Numbered from the stretch's first letter, positions 30,701-44,260 are shown. The stretch is 64,000 nt of DNA from Gordionus sp. m RMFG-2023 (GCF_954871325.1 NC_088779.1:23128846-23192845), one strand, 5' to 3'. Numbers and translations: made by a program. The notes: generated by a model from the letters alone, not told the origin.

Positions 30701-31801
30701 TAAAATATAATTTTTTTATTTTATATAGACAAATTGTATAAGAAAAATTTATTTTTATATTATACCTTGCAATGAATAATAATCAATTTAAAATAAAAAT
30801 AAAAATGATATAGGTAAACTTGATCTGAGGTGTGCTAAAAATTAGTTTATTTTTTTTTTCAAATTTAAAAGATTTATGACTTTGGAATAATAATGAATCT
30901 ATTCTCCAATAACCGATCATTTTAAGAGGTTCAATGATAATCACTTTTCTATTCTAGGTGGTCGTAAAAACTATTTAAGGCGCCAAATAGACGTAATTAT
31001 TAAATGTTAGTAAAAGTGCATAACTATTAAATAGTTTACCTATTTTTTATGTTTCCTGAATTCTTGAATCTTAGAATCGAATTTTAGATACGGAATCAGA
31101 TCTGTTATTATTAAGAATTTTTGGCCTTAAATTTTGCGTAAAGATCAGATTAAAAAAAATTTTTGAAACAATTTGTCAGAATTTATTGTTATTGCTAATC
31201 TTTTTTTCCCAATGAATACACATAAATTGTAAAAAAAAACGATAATATTTTAGATTCAAAATAAATAGTGTATTTATTAGTGTATGTGTAAAAAGAAATG
31301 CAAATATGTTTAAATAAAAATAAAATTGTTTGAAAAATAAGAATAATGAGAAAAATAATTTATGTTTCATTCAGTTTTTCTTCTTTTATTGGTTGCTATA
31401 TTTTACCAATTTATTTTCATACCTAATAATATATACCTGTATATGATACTTGCCCTTAAAATAGGCAGTAAAATCGTTAGGCGGCGTAAAGGAGACTCAA
31501 GACACCTGAAAATAAATTTTGGGAAATTTTAGATAAGAATTTCGTTTTTTTTTTACTATTTTTAGATAGAATTTAATTTTTTAATTTAAGGAAAAGCTAT
31601 CGATGTCACTAAAAAACAAACACAAAAAATTCCTATATTTCGATTCTCCTTTTTAAAATAAGACCTGCAGATGACGATTATTTAGGCTCGTCTCGAAAAA
31701 TTTTTTGTAAAAATAAATGTTCATTTTCAAGCCCGGCATAAAATTTTAAAATTCTGATTATTTTTCAGGGAAAAAAACAAAATTGTTTAAAAAAAAATAA
31801 G

Positions 31802-31890
31802 TTCGTCCGGACCAGATTGGAAATCTTGATATCATTGTAAAGGAGGACGACCAAATCAAGAGAGAATCTGTCATACTCAGATGGTACAGG
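31802..31890 (+). other. Exon-like open frame of unknown identity
   Basis: Reads RPDQIGNLDIIVKEDD and then QIKRESVILRWYR before CAG|GTTTGT, a possible donor. Composition is protein-like and unlike the AT-rich surroundings, but there is no convincing acceptor and no partner exon was found. It could be a fragment of a mobile element. Confidence 0.2.
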
Positions 31891-34114
31891 TTTGTTTAAG
31901 GTTTATAACTAATTATTTTATTACTAACCTTTCAGATCTTTGGAAAGGTCATCCCATTCTATGTAAATATTATTTTGAACTTTAATTTAAATTTAAAAGT
32001 TTACAAAAACAATAAAAAAAAATTACAAATAATGTTTTTATTTTATTATCTTATATCTTTGACTTTTAACCTTATAGATGTTTTTATACAAAAATTTTTT
32101 ATTTATTTATAAACAACTTCAAATAATTTAACACTTCCTAACACCTATTATATAAATATAATATATCAGATACAAAACTAGTCAATATTTTGAATTTTAA
32201 TCAGACCCCTGAAGTTCGGTTAAAAATTCATGATAGATTTTTGAAAATAACTTTAAATCTTGAAAGGGAGATATAATGAATATGGGATGCCAGGGTTCCT
32301 GCAAACCCTTGAGTTTCATACCAAAATACTAAACTCTAATAGTTAACAAATTTTTAAAGAGTATACATTATATTTATAAGATCTATAGTTTTGAAATCAG
32401 CTATTTACTTACAAATTTTAAAATTTATAATATGGAAATTATTATCTAATAATTACAATTAGCCCCACGCATAAACTCACCCTTCCTCGGGTACGGCTCA
32501 TAACTTCCCCTAAAAAATTTTCGGATAGGCTATAATTATATTAGTATTAGTTATTGAGATAATATAATTAATACCTTTTTTTTAAAAAATAATGAAAGTA
32601 AATAAGTGGAGCGAAATGAAATGATTACGGTTCAACTCAAGGAAATTACCTTTGCATAATCTGATTTATTTAAATTTCTATTCGTCTATTTATAATCATG
32701 AGCTGTCAGGTGACAGGTTATTAATAAAAAAGTTGGAATTTTATTACTAAAAAAAACAAATCTAAAACATAACCTATATCTCTCAAACCTTTAAATATCC
32801 CTAAAACCCATATCTCTCCAACCTTCTCCTTGCTTCATATAATATTTTAATTTTTAATATATTTTCTCCAATTAAAAAATTTCCTTCAGTTGACCATTCA
32901 TTGATTAGCGATTATTGAAGAATAGCATCACTCGAGCCCCTAGAAAAATTTGAGATTTTTTTTATACTTAAAAAGAAAAGGGTCATTTTGAAAATAATTT
33001 ATAAAAGAAATTTTTGTCCCCTAAAATTGCAAAGTCATTTGAAATTATAATTTGCAGGTAGATTTATATTTTAGTAACTATCGTATTTTTTGTTAAATTT
33101 GAACTCATACATAATTTTTTTTTTGGAATATTTGTATGAGCACTTAAGAATTTTGTTCTAATTTAATTTTAATTTAGAGATAGATTATACCTTACCCTAT
33201 AATATAACTATGATATCCTAATAATTTAATTTATGCATAATATTACCACATGGTTTGATTTTTATACACAATATTACATGGTTTGATTTTTTTTTTAAAT
33301 ATCTTTATTTAAAATATACTTTTTGAATTATACAAATTAAATTTTTAATTATTTTAAGAAGGAAAGACGAAAGCAACGCAATTTTTACATTTTTTTACCT
33401 TAAATTTATATGATTGAAAATTAAGTTATTAAAAGATACTTTTCAGATATAACCTAAGATTAAAAAGTATCCATACACAGAAAAAAATTTCCTAATTTTT
33501 TATAATCATGTAAATTGTGCATAATGTCCTAAATTTATAATAAAATTTTCAAACTAAAATTGTGAATTAAACAGAATTATTTTCTATTCAGTAGAATATT
33601 TTAATTATAAAAAAAATATAATTAAATTAGCTTTTATTATTAATATGAACATTCTTTTATCGCTGAGGCATCTCCGTTATAAATTTTTTTTAGCCACAAT
33701 AAAGATATTTTCAACTGGTGCGCTAAGTAAGGTAGGATAATATATTACTGTATGAATAACAATATGATCTTTAAATATGGTAAAATCACCAACTCATTTT
33801 TACAATCAATCAATGTTTGATGGGTGTTAAAATCTATATCCTGATCATATTTTCGTGTAAAGTTGAAAAAAACAATGTAATATTAAATAGATTTTTTTTG
33901 TCTGATTTGTTCTTTTAATATCATTTGAAAACTTTGAAAGCTCATTGAGTAATCGTTGTGACAATTCTGTTTTTTTTCTTTCTTTAAAATTTCTAACATT
34001 TGAAGCTAAGGTCCAATCAAGTTTGAAAAATTGTTGATGCTATGTTGATTGTTTCTTCTAATTCTTCTCAGCTAAAACCGTATTTTTTTTAAATATATTT
34101 ATTTTTGATTTTTT

Positions 34115-34290
34115 ATAGCTAATAATGGCCATTTCAAATATTTGGTTCCGGCCTAGATATTTTTCTAAAAAATTTTCAGACCTGACCCTGCCCGGGTATT
34201 TTTTTTAAAAAAAATTCAGGCCCGGCCTGGGTATATTTTAAAAATTAAAATATGGCCCGTATACCCGGGCGTTATAATTAATGCACAAAA
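34115..34290. repeat. Fragment related to the arms of the 16.1-18.3 kb element
   Basis: Shares TTTTTATAGCTAATAATGGC and the CCCGGCCTGGGTATATTTTA block with the left arm region near 16240-16310. Confidence 0.5.
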
Positions 34291-36610
34291 ATATTTTAAA
34301 GAATTATAGCATGTGTATAAACCGACAAAATATTCAGGAAATAAAATTATTAAAAAGCTTATTATAAATTTATGATGGGAAATTCACTTGTATCTTTATT
34401 ATCTATTGTGCAAAATAAAAATGATCTAGAATTGAAAAGGAAATAAATGAGATAATATAAAAAACATAGGATTCAATTTAAAAAATTTAAATGGTGAAAA
34501 ATGTCAAAATAAAATTAAATAATTTATGGATGCGACATTTTTTAACAACTCTGAAATACGAATACATTTTCTTGTAAAAATGATACTTAGTTTTTGAGTT
34601 TCTTTTTTAAAAAATTTTTTTTTATAAAATATAGCAAATCCAAATTTGATCTATTATAAGGTAAAAAAAAATTATGATCTTTTTTTTTAGAATGATCATT
34701 TTATAAAATAATTAATTAATAAAAATATATGCCTCCCCTATTACATCTCAATTATAAGTTTACAATCCGGCCCAAACTGACCCGCAAAATTGTTTGAAAA
34801 GGTTTATAATAGTTTAGATAAACCTTTTACCCGACCCGTAAAATGACGCGACTTGTATAATATTTTAAGAAGGAAAAAGAAATAAATTTACCTACAAAAT
34901 ATTTTTACGCCCAAGTCACCCTGTCCTGAAATATATTTGCCTGGCTTGCGAGCCGAACTTTCGGACCAGGCATGACCGTGCAAACCTTTATTCGAAAGTC
35001 GTAATAGTTTTTATTTTGAAATAAAATCGAAGTCGTTTCCATCGATGACATGACCAGGTGTAGTGAAGGAAGATTTCTAGAAGTCTAAATCCTTTAATAA
35101 TATTATTATATCTAATCTATAAATTAAATTAGTATATGTTTTTTTTTAAAGTTTTGAGAATTAACATGTGTTTTTTCAATCAACATCCTAAATTCATAAA
35201 TGAGTTACAAAATAATATTAATTATATTTTAAAGAAATATATCATTCATTATCTATTGTTATTTAAAATGAAAGTTCTATAATTAATATGTTATCTTAGA
35301 TCTTAATAATAGTAAATTCGTGAATCATTCTCTAAATAAATGCCCCCAAACGATTTTCTTACCCCCCGGGATTTTTTCCCCCCGTTTTACGAATATATTT
35401 TTAAAAATCCAATCCTGATTATACAAATCACATCGGTCACTAGCAGAGACCTGCCCGACCCTGAGTGAGCCGCGAAATTTTACAATTTAAAAATTAAAGG
35501 ACTGACTTAATTTTCCTTTTTTTAAAAAAAAGCGGGACCGTGCCGATTTAAAAAAAAGAAAAGAAAGAAAAACATATAATTAGAGCTACGCCCGGGACTT
35601 CCGTTGGATAGCCGGCTGTATTTTTATGGCCCCCAAAAAGCGCCACGTATAATTTTCTTCACATTTTATCATATTAGCTCAGAGGTTATTATTTCACTTT
35701 TAAAAAAATTTGCTTTATGATTTATTGTTGGCGATACGATATGTAGGTAATATTATAACTATTATAATTTCCTAAATTATCTATGCTTCTTTTTTGTATC
35801 AAATATAGTATCAAAATATATGACAAAACAACATTTTACGCCGACTGAATTTATTATTAAATATATTAGACTTCTGGAAAACGATGATATTTAATTAGTA
35901 TAGATGTAAAAAATTAAAGTCGAGGGGTGGGGGCATATATCAAATACAAATTATATAACAAAGTTAGCAAGTTCACATTCAATGGCATGCACAAATTATG
36001 ATTCTACTATGAATGAGTTGAAACAAATATGTCATATGGGGAAACATCATCTGCAGGTTATAGATGTACTTAATTTTTAGAATTGGAAAGAGGTGCTCCA
36101 GCAACTAATATACATAATTAAAGGATTTTCTCTATCACTGGGTTTACTTTGAATTCAAGGATATTATCCTTATCTCCAGCAAATTTAAATAAAATTTTAA
36201 CTATTAAAATTGTAAAATTGAATTTGAATTTATAATTAGTTTTTATGTTAGTGATTAGGGATGTAAGTAACGTAGGTTAAATTTCCCCGGGAAACTTCGA
36301 AATTTTTAGGAAAATTCCCCAATAGTTTCCACAATTTTTATTTTATGTTTTTTGATCAAATAATCAAAATTTTTAACATTATTTTTTTCCTCTTGGTTTA
36401 TATATCATAATTGTGTTTTATTTTTGTATGCACGTTCATTTTCGATAATATAATAATAGCTCAATTTTAGCAATCATCGGAAGGAAATTTTTTTATTGAC
36501 TGAAATATTTTTAATTTTTATAATAATAACTGAAATAAGGATAAGGAGTAGGATTAAAGGTTAAAGAAATATAGGATAAGGCCAACTTCTTCTAATTTTA
36601 ATTCAAAAAC

Positions 36611-36710
36611 GAATAATATAAATTTCTAACAAATAATATAAATTTCTAACAAATAATATAAATTTCTAACAAATAATATAAATTTCTAACAAATAATATA
36701 AATTTCTAAC
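36611..36710. repeat. Minisatellite, 5 x 20 bp
   Basis: Five copies of AAATAATATAAATTTCTAAC, the first differing by one base. Inside the hAT relic. Confidence 0.95.
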
Positions 36711-37287
36711 ATATAATTAATGAAATAAATTAATAATTTCGCAATACCATTTTTATGTTAAATTGTTCATTTTTTATAATGCAACTTATATTTGGAAGAA
36801 ATTATTTCAATCTTTAAAAATAGCATTTAAAATGCTTACAAAATATTTACTCAGTAAAAATTTGTTAATCAATGAATATGAAAGGATTAAAAATAACCGA
36901 AAGATAAGATAAAAATAAAAATTTGATCCTTATTAATGATGGGTGGACAAAGAGTGGAATATATTGTAAATTTTATTAGAAATTCCAAGTCTTACTTAAT
37001 TAAAACAGGGACCAATATGTATACAGGAGAATAGAGGAGAATATATCTAGTGAATTTATTAAAGTAACTGTAGAAATAGGAAACACCTAAATTAACATTA
37101 TAACAAATAATTCAAGTAATGAAGAAATCCTGAACACTTATGAGAATTAAACACCTATTTATCGAAGGTATTGAGTCAGCATTCATGTAATTTGCCCCTT
37201 AAGGGATCTAAAAAATAAAATATTGCCAATTTAAATTTTAGTAGCAAAAGCCTGAATTATTATGAAATATGTAAAATTCAACATTCT

Positions 37288-37669
37288 TGTTGTAGCACTT
37301 AGAAAAAAGAGGAAATAAATTTAATATAATATAATATAGCAAATGTCAGTCATTTTTTGGACATGAACAATTAATTTTCCTTGAGGAGAAAAGTGTGATG
37401 TGGAGATCACGGGATGCCATTGTGGGAGGACAAAGAGATGAAGAATGCACGGAATATATTGGATGACTTGGACTGATCTTAAAGATTTCACAATGTAATT
37501 TGGATAATTATTGTTTACTTGTTTTCATATCAATGTTAATTTTTATATTATCAATTTGTGATATTGGTAAATAAAGAATTTGAAGGAAATTTTATAGTTA
37601 AGGGGTTTTTACTTTCAGATTAAGTATTGACAGGGTTGAGGGTAGGGTTGTTTATTGATGTTTTTTACA
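37288..37669 (+). repeat. 5' LTR
   Basis: TG...CA ended repeat of 382 bp. Differs from the 3' copy mainly by small indels and single bases, which indicates a fairly recent insertion. Confidence 0.92.
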
Positions 37670-37671
37670 GT

Positions 37672-37684
37672 TGTTGACCGTGAC
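37672..37684 (+). other. Primer-binding site, tRNA-Arg type
   Basis: TGTTGACCGTGAC starts 2 bp after the LTR. It agrees in 11 of 13 positions with the TGGCGACCGTGAC site complementary to tRNA-Arg used by the mdg1/412 group of gypsy elements (from memory of those families). Confidence 0.6.
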
Positions 37685-38034
37685 CTAGGATCAGAAACAC
37701 AAGAGTTTCGGTACATAAAGCAATTATTAACCACTATACAGGGTGTCAGAAAGAAGTGAGATAAGGGATTTTAGCATTTTGTTTTAATTTGCAAATAAGG
37801 TAAGGGATAGAAAGTATGTAATGAGTATTAGGACTGAAAATGAAAATAAAATGATTAATTTATTATATATATATGATGTATTATATATATTATTGGTTAA
37901 TGATAGATTAATTTTGGCCCATTTAAGACAATAATATTTGTGGTATTATATGTCTAGATTTTTATTTTGCACCCAATGTTTGACAATAAGTATTGTATTT
38001 GTCTTATTATTTGATAGGCCTTAAAACTCATTGA

Positions 38035-38193
38035 ATGGCGAATAGGTTTCCATCATTAGGAAAACAGACCTCACGTAATGGCAGGTTAGAAAAGATTGCT
38101 GAATATTTAAATGTCGGAGATTATAATGAGCAGGGATATATATGTATATATAGGGTTAAAAAATATTCAATTGGTGATTGTAAGTGTGATTAA
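38035..38193 (+). CDS. Short open frame inside the LTR element, possible gag start
   Basis: 52 codons, MANRFPSLGKQTSRNGRLEK..., ATG to TAA. Balanced composition in an AT-rich interior. No recognised domain; it may be the remnant of gag or unused. Confidence 0.25.
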   Translation: MANRFPSLGKQTSRNGRLEKIAEYLNVGDYNEQGYICIYRVKKYSIGDCKCD

Positions 38194-39983
38194 GATATAA
38201 ATTTGTGTAATTGAGAATTTATGAAAATATATATAGAAGTGGATTTTTGTAAAAAAATATTTGTTATATAATTATGCATTGGGGTTTTTAAAGGGATGGA
38301 TAGGTGTGGGATGATTTATTATTAATTAATGTTAATAATTGTATATGTAATCCAGTTTCAATTAAGGTGGATATATTATTTACGGATTTATTGTGGGTGA
38401 GTTAATGTTGTTAATTTTGAAGTAATTAACCATTTTTAGGAAATATGGTGTAATTTGAATTGCACATATGATAAATTTAATTATAAATGATAAACATCTA
38501 TAGGATACATTTAGATGTAAAATAATGTTATATGAAACATATAGGGCATACATTTAGGTTAAAAGGAATGATATCGTTGGTGTATGAGGTAATGTGTCTG
38601 CCAGGTTATGTAATAACATTATGAAGTACATTGAAATTAAAGGAATTGAGTTATGATAAGGGTCAAAATAATATCTATAATGTAGATGTGGATAGTGATT
38701 TTTGATTTAATGTATGAACTTGTTATATATATATATAAATTTGGTATGGATTTATATGATATATTGGTATAAGTTTGATATTGTTGATATATAATAAATT
38801 TAGCATAAATTTATATGATATATTAGTAGAAATTATAGTACTTAATATTTTTCTTTTAAAATTATGAAATCTTTATCTTTAATATATATATTTTTTTTAA
38901 ATTATAAAATTTTATAAAAATTTTTATTTACATGTATTATACTGTGTTTATTGTAATTTTTATTAAAAGCAAAATATTTTTATGGATAAGGTCAGCCATG
39001 TGTTGATGGGTATGCCTTAAGATGGAAATATTGTTTAGTTTAAATACTTGAGAAAGTTTTTTTTATTTGTAGATTTATTTTGTGTATTACATTTTTTTTT
39101 ATCTTTATAATAATTTTATAGCACATCACATTATACTAAGTATATTATGAATATGTATTTTTTTAAAAAAAAGAAAAAACTCAGATTATTTTATATTGTG
39201 AATATTATATTAAAAATTCTCTACATATATACCATATGGCCCATTATATTTTCAATTTTTGTTACTCTGCATTCTACATTTCTGTGAATCCGTGCTAATT
39301 GTGATGGCAGGGTTAGGTAGAAATGGTATATTTTTCTTAGGATACTGAGTAATTCCTAGGAGAAAAATATTTTATTTTCTACATATTATATATTTTTCCT
39401 CCTTATAAAATATTAAGTTTATGTCTATACATATTCCCTGTAATTTTATTTAAAATCTTTGTTCGACAAATTTTCGCCATTATGTTTAATAACTAAAAAT
39501 GGATTTTTCATAAAAAAATGTAGCTTTGTTTTTTTTTACATGACAGAAGGAAAATTACATGTTGTTGAAATTGCATTTCACACATAAACCATTTGTTCAC
39601 ATTACAGTATTATATGTAAAATCATTATTTCCTAATTCCCATTAATCAGACCCCAAATATTGTATACTATAACTCATATTTCCAAAGGTATTTAAATGAA
39701 TGTAGTATGTTTTGCTTGTATATTATATTGTCAATATTACTGTTCCATAGATTATAAATATGGATACCACGATGTAAATGTCATTATTGTTAACATTTTT
39801 TTCAGCGATTATATATTGATATGTATAGGAGATATTATACTATAAAACATCATAAAAGGATGCGATTCGATAAATTCCATGAATGTTTTCAAGGCATACC
39901 GAAAGTTAATACAATTCAAATGGACGATTCGATACAATGCCACCAGAGAGAGAGAGGGACGCTGGGCCTGTGAAGGGTGGGCG

Positions 39984-40358
39984 TGTTGTAGCAGTTAGAA
40001 AAAAGAAGAAATAAATTTAATATAATATAATAAATGTCAGTCATTTTTTGGACATGAACAATTAATTTTCCTTAGGGAGAAAAGTGTTGTGGAGATCACG
40101 AGATGCCATTGTGGGAGGACAAAGAGATGAAGAATGCACGGAATATATTGGATGACTTGAACTGATCTTAAAGATTTCACAATGTAACTTGGATAATTAT
40201 TGTTTACTTGTTTTCATATGAATGTTAATTTTTATATTGTCAATTTGTGATATTGGTAAATAAAGAATTTGAAGGAAATTTTATAGTTAAGGGGTTTTTA
40301 CTTTCAGATTAAGTATTGACAGGGTTGAGGGTAGGGTTGTTTATTTATGTTTTTTACA
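39984..40358 (+). repeat. 3' LTR
   Basis: 375-bp copy of the 5' LTR, preceded by the purine-rich GAAGGGTGGG at 39972-39981, a likely polypurine tract. Confidence 0.92.
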
Positions 40359-41112
40359 ATTCTTTTATACATTTAAGGAAAAACAACTATTTAAAAATAA
40401 AAATAGGATTGGTACCGTAAAGTGCCTAGCCCATCCAAATCTTTGGACAGTATATCTATGATAATTAATAGTCTGTTAATGAATAAAGATATTTTGTAGC
40501 AAAAATACATATTTTTATAGAGATAAAAGACTTAATCTTCTTAATAAAGTTTTTAAATGATCTTGCACATCTATACAATTTTTTTTAAATCATTTCTACA
40601 CAAATAGAGGAAAATCGAAGCAGAAAATTTAAACTTATCTGACGTTCCTCAAGCAATTATATATATCAGTGAAATTTTTTACGACACAAAATTATGGAGA
40701 TCGAACAATTTATAAAAAAAATCTGAAAATTGTTTGTTGCCGGGACATACATTACCCTTCTCATATACTTGACCCAAAGTATTATGAATTTGATTTTAAA
40801 GACAATGTAGTTGTTGATAAATGATTAAATGTTATAAGCCGATTTTCTGGATACCTAGGATGTTGCGAGACAAACGACAAATTAATGTATTTTAGAGATC
40901 TGGAATCGTTTGAAATGAAGATAACAAATAATTGGAATAATATCATACTTGTTTAAATAACATATTAAATAATGACTTGTAAAATAAATTTATAAAGGAA
41001 ATTTCCCAGTTTTCCCCCGTTGTTTCCCTATTTTTTCGCGTTTTTCCAAAAATTTCTCACGAAATTTCCCTCAAGTATAGTTTCCTAGGAAATTTACATC
41101 TCTACTAGTGAA

Positions 41113-43990
41113 AACTTGAAATTTTAAAAATACACTTTAACTTAAGCCTCGAGATTCAAATAGGATGCCAAAAAAATTTGGCCCTCTTTGACAAAGTCTC
41201 TAAGCTTAGGTAACATTTGTTTGACTAAAATAAAACTTCCTCTTCAAAAATAGGCTAAATCGATGTTTTTAGCAACACTAGTTTTTACAATAAAGAATAT
41301 AGAATTTTTATGTGTGTATATGTAGGGCTTAAATTTTGAAATTTTTAAAATTATGCAAGAAACAAGAGCCCAATACTTTTTATTTGTTTGTGGAATGTTC
41401 AAAGACTCGATTATGAATATGGGCCGGTTCGGGCGGATAAATACTTTCGATTTCCGGTTGGGCTCTTCGGGGCAAATAAAATTTCTTGGAATCGGGCCGG
41501 ATATTGTTTTTAAAAAACTATTTCGGGCCAAGCTTGAAAAATTAAGCCTGATACAACTCCATACTGTATACTTTATTTTTAAATAATTTTTTAGCGTTCC
41601 TTGATAAAGTCGATTAGCATTTACGCCACTGTTAATGATTACAGTTACCGCTAATCATCGAAAAGTTTTTAAAACATAGTGTCTGCCGCTGATAGTATAA
41701 TCGGCACACTTAACATTCATTTGCTGGTCATATTTTTAGTTTTCCTTTAAAATAATTTTCAATTTTCTCTAAAATAATAAAATTCAAGCCCGGCCACATT
41801 TTATAAAAAATCTGGGCTGGACCTGGCATGAAAATGTAAAAAATTTTAATAATATCCAGGTCTAAAAATTTTCTATAGATATCTTAGGTTTTTCACCTCC
41901 CTATAAGCCAAATTAATTTTTTCAACTATTTCTCATGAATCTAAGTATACTTCAAATTGAAATATAAAATACCACCTCCTTCCCTTATTTTTGTTAGAAT
42001 ATGTTGTGTCTTAAATAATCTATTTCTTGAATTATTTGGTATAATATAAATATATTATTATTTTCAGATAATTTACTTCTAATTTCAATCTACCGTAATT
42101 ATAATATTTTGACAGCAACCTTAACATCCTTTGGCAACCAGGCGCTCAGTCTAATTGAAAAAAAAACTTGTTAAAACCCTAAGTGGTAATCAAGAGATCC
42201 AAAAGAAGGAATATATCGACGTCAACGAAATTCAGATTATATAATCTAATTTTATTCGCCTCATTCATTTCCGGAGCAGCCTGGCAAAAGACTCAAACAT
42301 TTTCCCTTCTATTTCTATTTACTTTCATTGATTATAATTCTTTTTTAAAATTAAAGAAAATGTATGTATTACTTTTTTTTATGCGCCATTTTAATATATA
42401 ATATTTTTTAATTTAATCATTTTTATATGAAATTTGGTATTTTGTTTTTTTTTAACAAATTTATCATTATATTAACTAAGAGTTACCAGTATATTCAACA
42501 TAAAATTTTGTTAATTTAGTCAAATATTTTATGTTCCACATTTTCAACGCATTGATATCTTTTTTAGATTTTTCTAAAAAATGTATTTTATTATATTCAA
42601 TAGAAATTACCACATGAATAAATCATGTATAAAATTTTAATACAACGTTTCCCATTTCATATCAGTAAATATTCAAATAAAGTAACCCATGACCGAAAAA
42701 AAAAAATTTTTTTAAAAAAATAATATAAATAATTTATATTATTATATACTAATTATTAGGAATGTAATCATTTGCAAGAAATATAGTAATTGTTTTATAA
42801 AATGAAATAAGATGTGTAGTAACATTAATGCGCTGATAAAAAATTATATATCTTATTTCCGTTGTTTCCCTGATAAATGTCTCTCGTTTTAAGGAGTACT
42901 CGTAGAATAGTTTTTCCCATCAACCATCTATTGGGCCTGATGAAGCCTATATATGGATAAAATTATAATCACAATACATTTTACATTCTAGCAAAAGCGT
43001 CTATTTTAAGAAAAACTTTAAAACCATTTTTTTTTAATCTCTCAATTTTGAATTGCTTTTTAAATTTGAAAATCTCATTTGCTGGGAATATGTTTTTTTA
43101 TAACTGTATTTTAGCACATTATTTATATTGTTTTATCATAAAATATATTATAAATAAAATGTGTAATAAATAAATGTGATTGTAAATTTGCAATGCCAAA
43201 AAAAACCTTCCCTATTTTAATTGGTTCATGAAAAACAGAGGGTCCAATATATAACCTGAATTTTATTAGTTTTGACTAGCCATAGAGTGTTTTGTAATAG
43301 TTAAGGGTATGTTCAATGGGTTCTAAATCTCATTTATAATCTCTAAATTAATCCTTTTTAATATTTTTAAAGGAAACATATGAAAATAGCTCAAGATACT
43401 AAGAAAATAAATAAATTTGGATTAGCAATATTGGGAAAAAAATAAAAGGACTACACCACTGGGTATATTTCTTTTAAAATTTATAGAAAAATTCATTATA
43501 AACGGATTTATAAAAAAAATACTATTAGTTCATAAGGTGCACAGCAAAATTGTCTAAAAATTCATATTACGAGTGCACTATGACATTTTGGAATATATTT
43601 TCTAACAAATCCGATCTTTCAAAAAATTGAAAAATCTCCCGCAGATAGATTTAAAATTGAGAGATTCCTAATCCCAATGTATACTCTATACCCTAGTTAC
43701 AACACATGCGCTATTTATTACAATAAAATATTAATACAAACGTTTTTTAAGCGTTATTTTACTTAAACATAGTTGCTTGTCACCATAATTGCCCTTAGTA
43801 ATCACTTTATTGAGATTGTTATAAGAAGTAGCAAAAATTGATTTGGTTTGGACGTTAAGGCTATGCTTTAGCAAGGAATAAAAATCGTGCGATTTTATTC
43901 GCATTAACCCACGCTTTAACAAGCAATTGATATTTAGGGCGTATTTATTTGCTAAAAAAGATCTTGTTAAGCATAGCAAGGTGGCTGAAA
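41113..43990. other. Spacer between hAT nest and Sulf-B
   Basis: No gene supported. GGGCCGG-type repeat remnants lie at 41400-41570 and 41760-41880. A 72-codon frame at 42183-42401 and a minus-strand frame at 43731-43979 have no recognised family. Confidence 0.45.
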
Positions 43991-43995
43991 ATTGG

Positions 43996-44001
43996 TTTAT
44001 T
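43996..44001 (-). promoter_or_regulatory. Candidate poly(A) signal of Sulf-B
   Basis: AATAAA on the minus strand about 120 nt past the stop codon. Weak evidence in this base composition. Confidence 0.25.
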
Positions 44002-44122
44002 GGTTTGATGCAAAATAAAAATGATAAAAATAGTTTGCTTTGACTACTTATTAAACTTTATATGTTTTTTTGTGTTAAACTCGGAAAAATTGCCCGGCTG
44101 AAAGAGATTTTTCATTAAATAT

Positions 44123-44260
44123 TCATTCTATAACAAAATGGTATACCTTTTGGTTAAAATTGACATTGCAATTCTGTCCTTGGCAAGATTTGAGTTGCGA
44201 TAACATAGCCCTAAGATTTAGAAGATTTGATAGCGATAATTCTGCTGCTACATTTTTGAG
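44123..44260 (-). CDS. Sulf: Sulf-B exon 14 equivalent: C-terminus and stop
   Basis: Codes for [20 protein letters not shown], then [18 protein letters not shown], like the end of known Sulfs. Where Sulf-A stops after NQK, this copy reads on for VYHFVIE to TGA at 44125-44123. A donor-like AAG|GTATAC at that point leaves open a further intron. Confidence 0.88.
   Translation of the reverse strand, partial: LKNVAAELSLSNLLNLRAMLSQLKSCQGQNCNVNFNQKVYHFVIE

Larger units (their letters stand above)
24200..36247. other. Intergenic region between Sulf-A and the hAT/LTR nest
   Basis: No gene could be supported in these 12 kb. Contents: an end fragment of the GTAACG family at about 24785-24860, GGCCCGG-type repeats at 25210-25520 and 34115-34290, direct repeats at 26005-26240, TAGTGTTGTT-family remnants at about 27541-27735 and 29955-30110, and one exon-like frame at 31802-31890. 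The rest is AT-rich with homopolymer runs. Confidence 0.5.
37288..40358 (+). mobile_element. Complete LTR retroelement without pol, 5-bp target duplication
   Basis: Two direct LTRs (37288-37669 and 39984-40358), over 95% alike by eye, begin TGTTGTAGCA and end TTTTTTACA. ATTCT flanks both sides (37283-37287 and 40359-40363). A primer-binding site follows the 5' LTR and a purine tract precedes the 3' LTR. The 2.3-kb interior has no protease, RT or integrase, so the element is non-autonomous. Confidence 0.9.
36256..41104 (+). mobile_element. Decayed hAT element split by an LTR insertion
   Basis: Ends TAGGGATGTAAGT and ACATCTCTA are short imperfect inverted repeats; flanks TTAGTGAT (36248-36255) and CTAGTGAA (41105-41112) match in 6 of 8 positions. 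Inside, the plus strand has hAT transposase remnants: LINDGWTKSGIYCKFY near 36925-36985, and HYPSHILDPKYYEFDF near 40745-40800 with more of the region to about 40960. Stops interrupt it throughout. The LTR element at 37288-40358 sits inside it. Confidence 0.7.

Noticed and set aside
36611-36710. Regular 20-bp repeats resembling a CRISPR array
   Set aside because: Units are directly abutting with no spacers, in a eukaryotic transposon; it is a minisatellite.
41244-41586. Overlapping frames on both strands
   Set aside because: Both fall in a GGGCCGG-type repeat remnant.
43731-43979. 82-codon minus-strand frame just downstream of Sulf-B
   Set aside because: No similarity recognised; short inverted motifs such as GCTATGCTT suggest a repeat. 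Not a continuation of Sulf-B, which already ends with the family's C-terminal motif.
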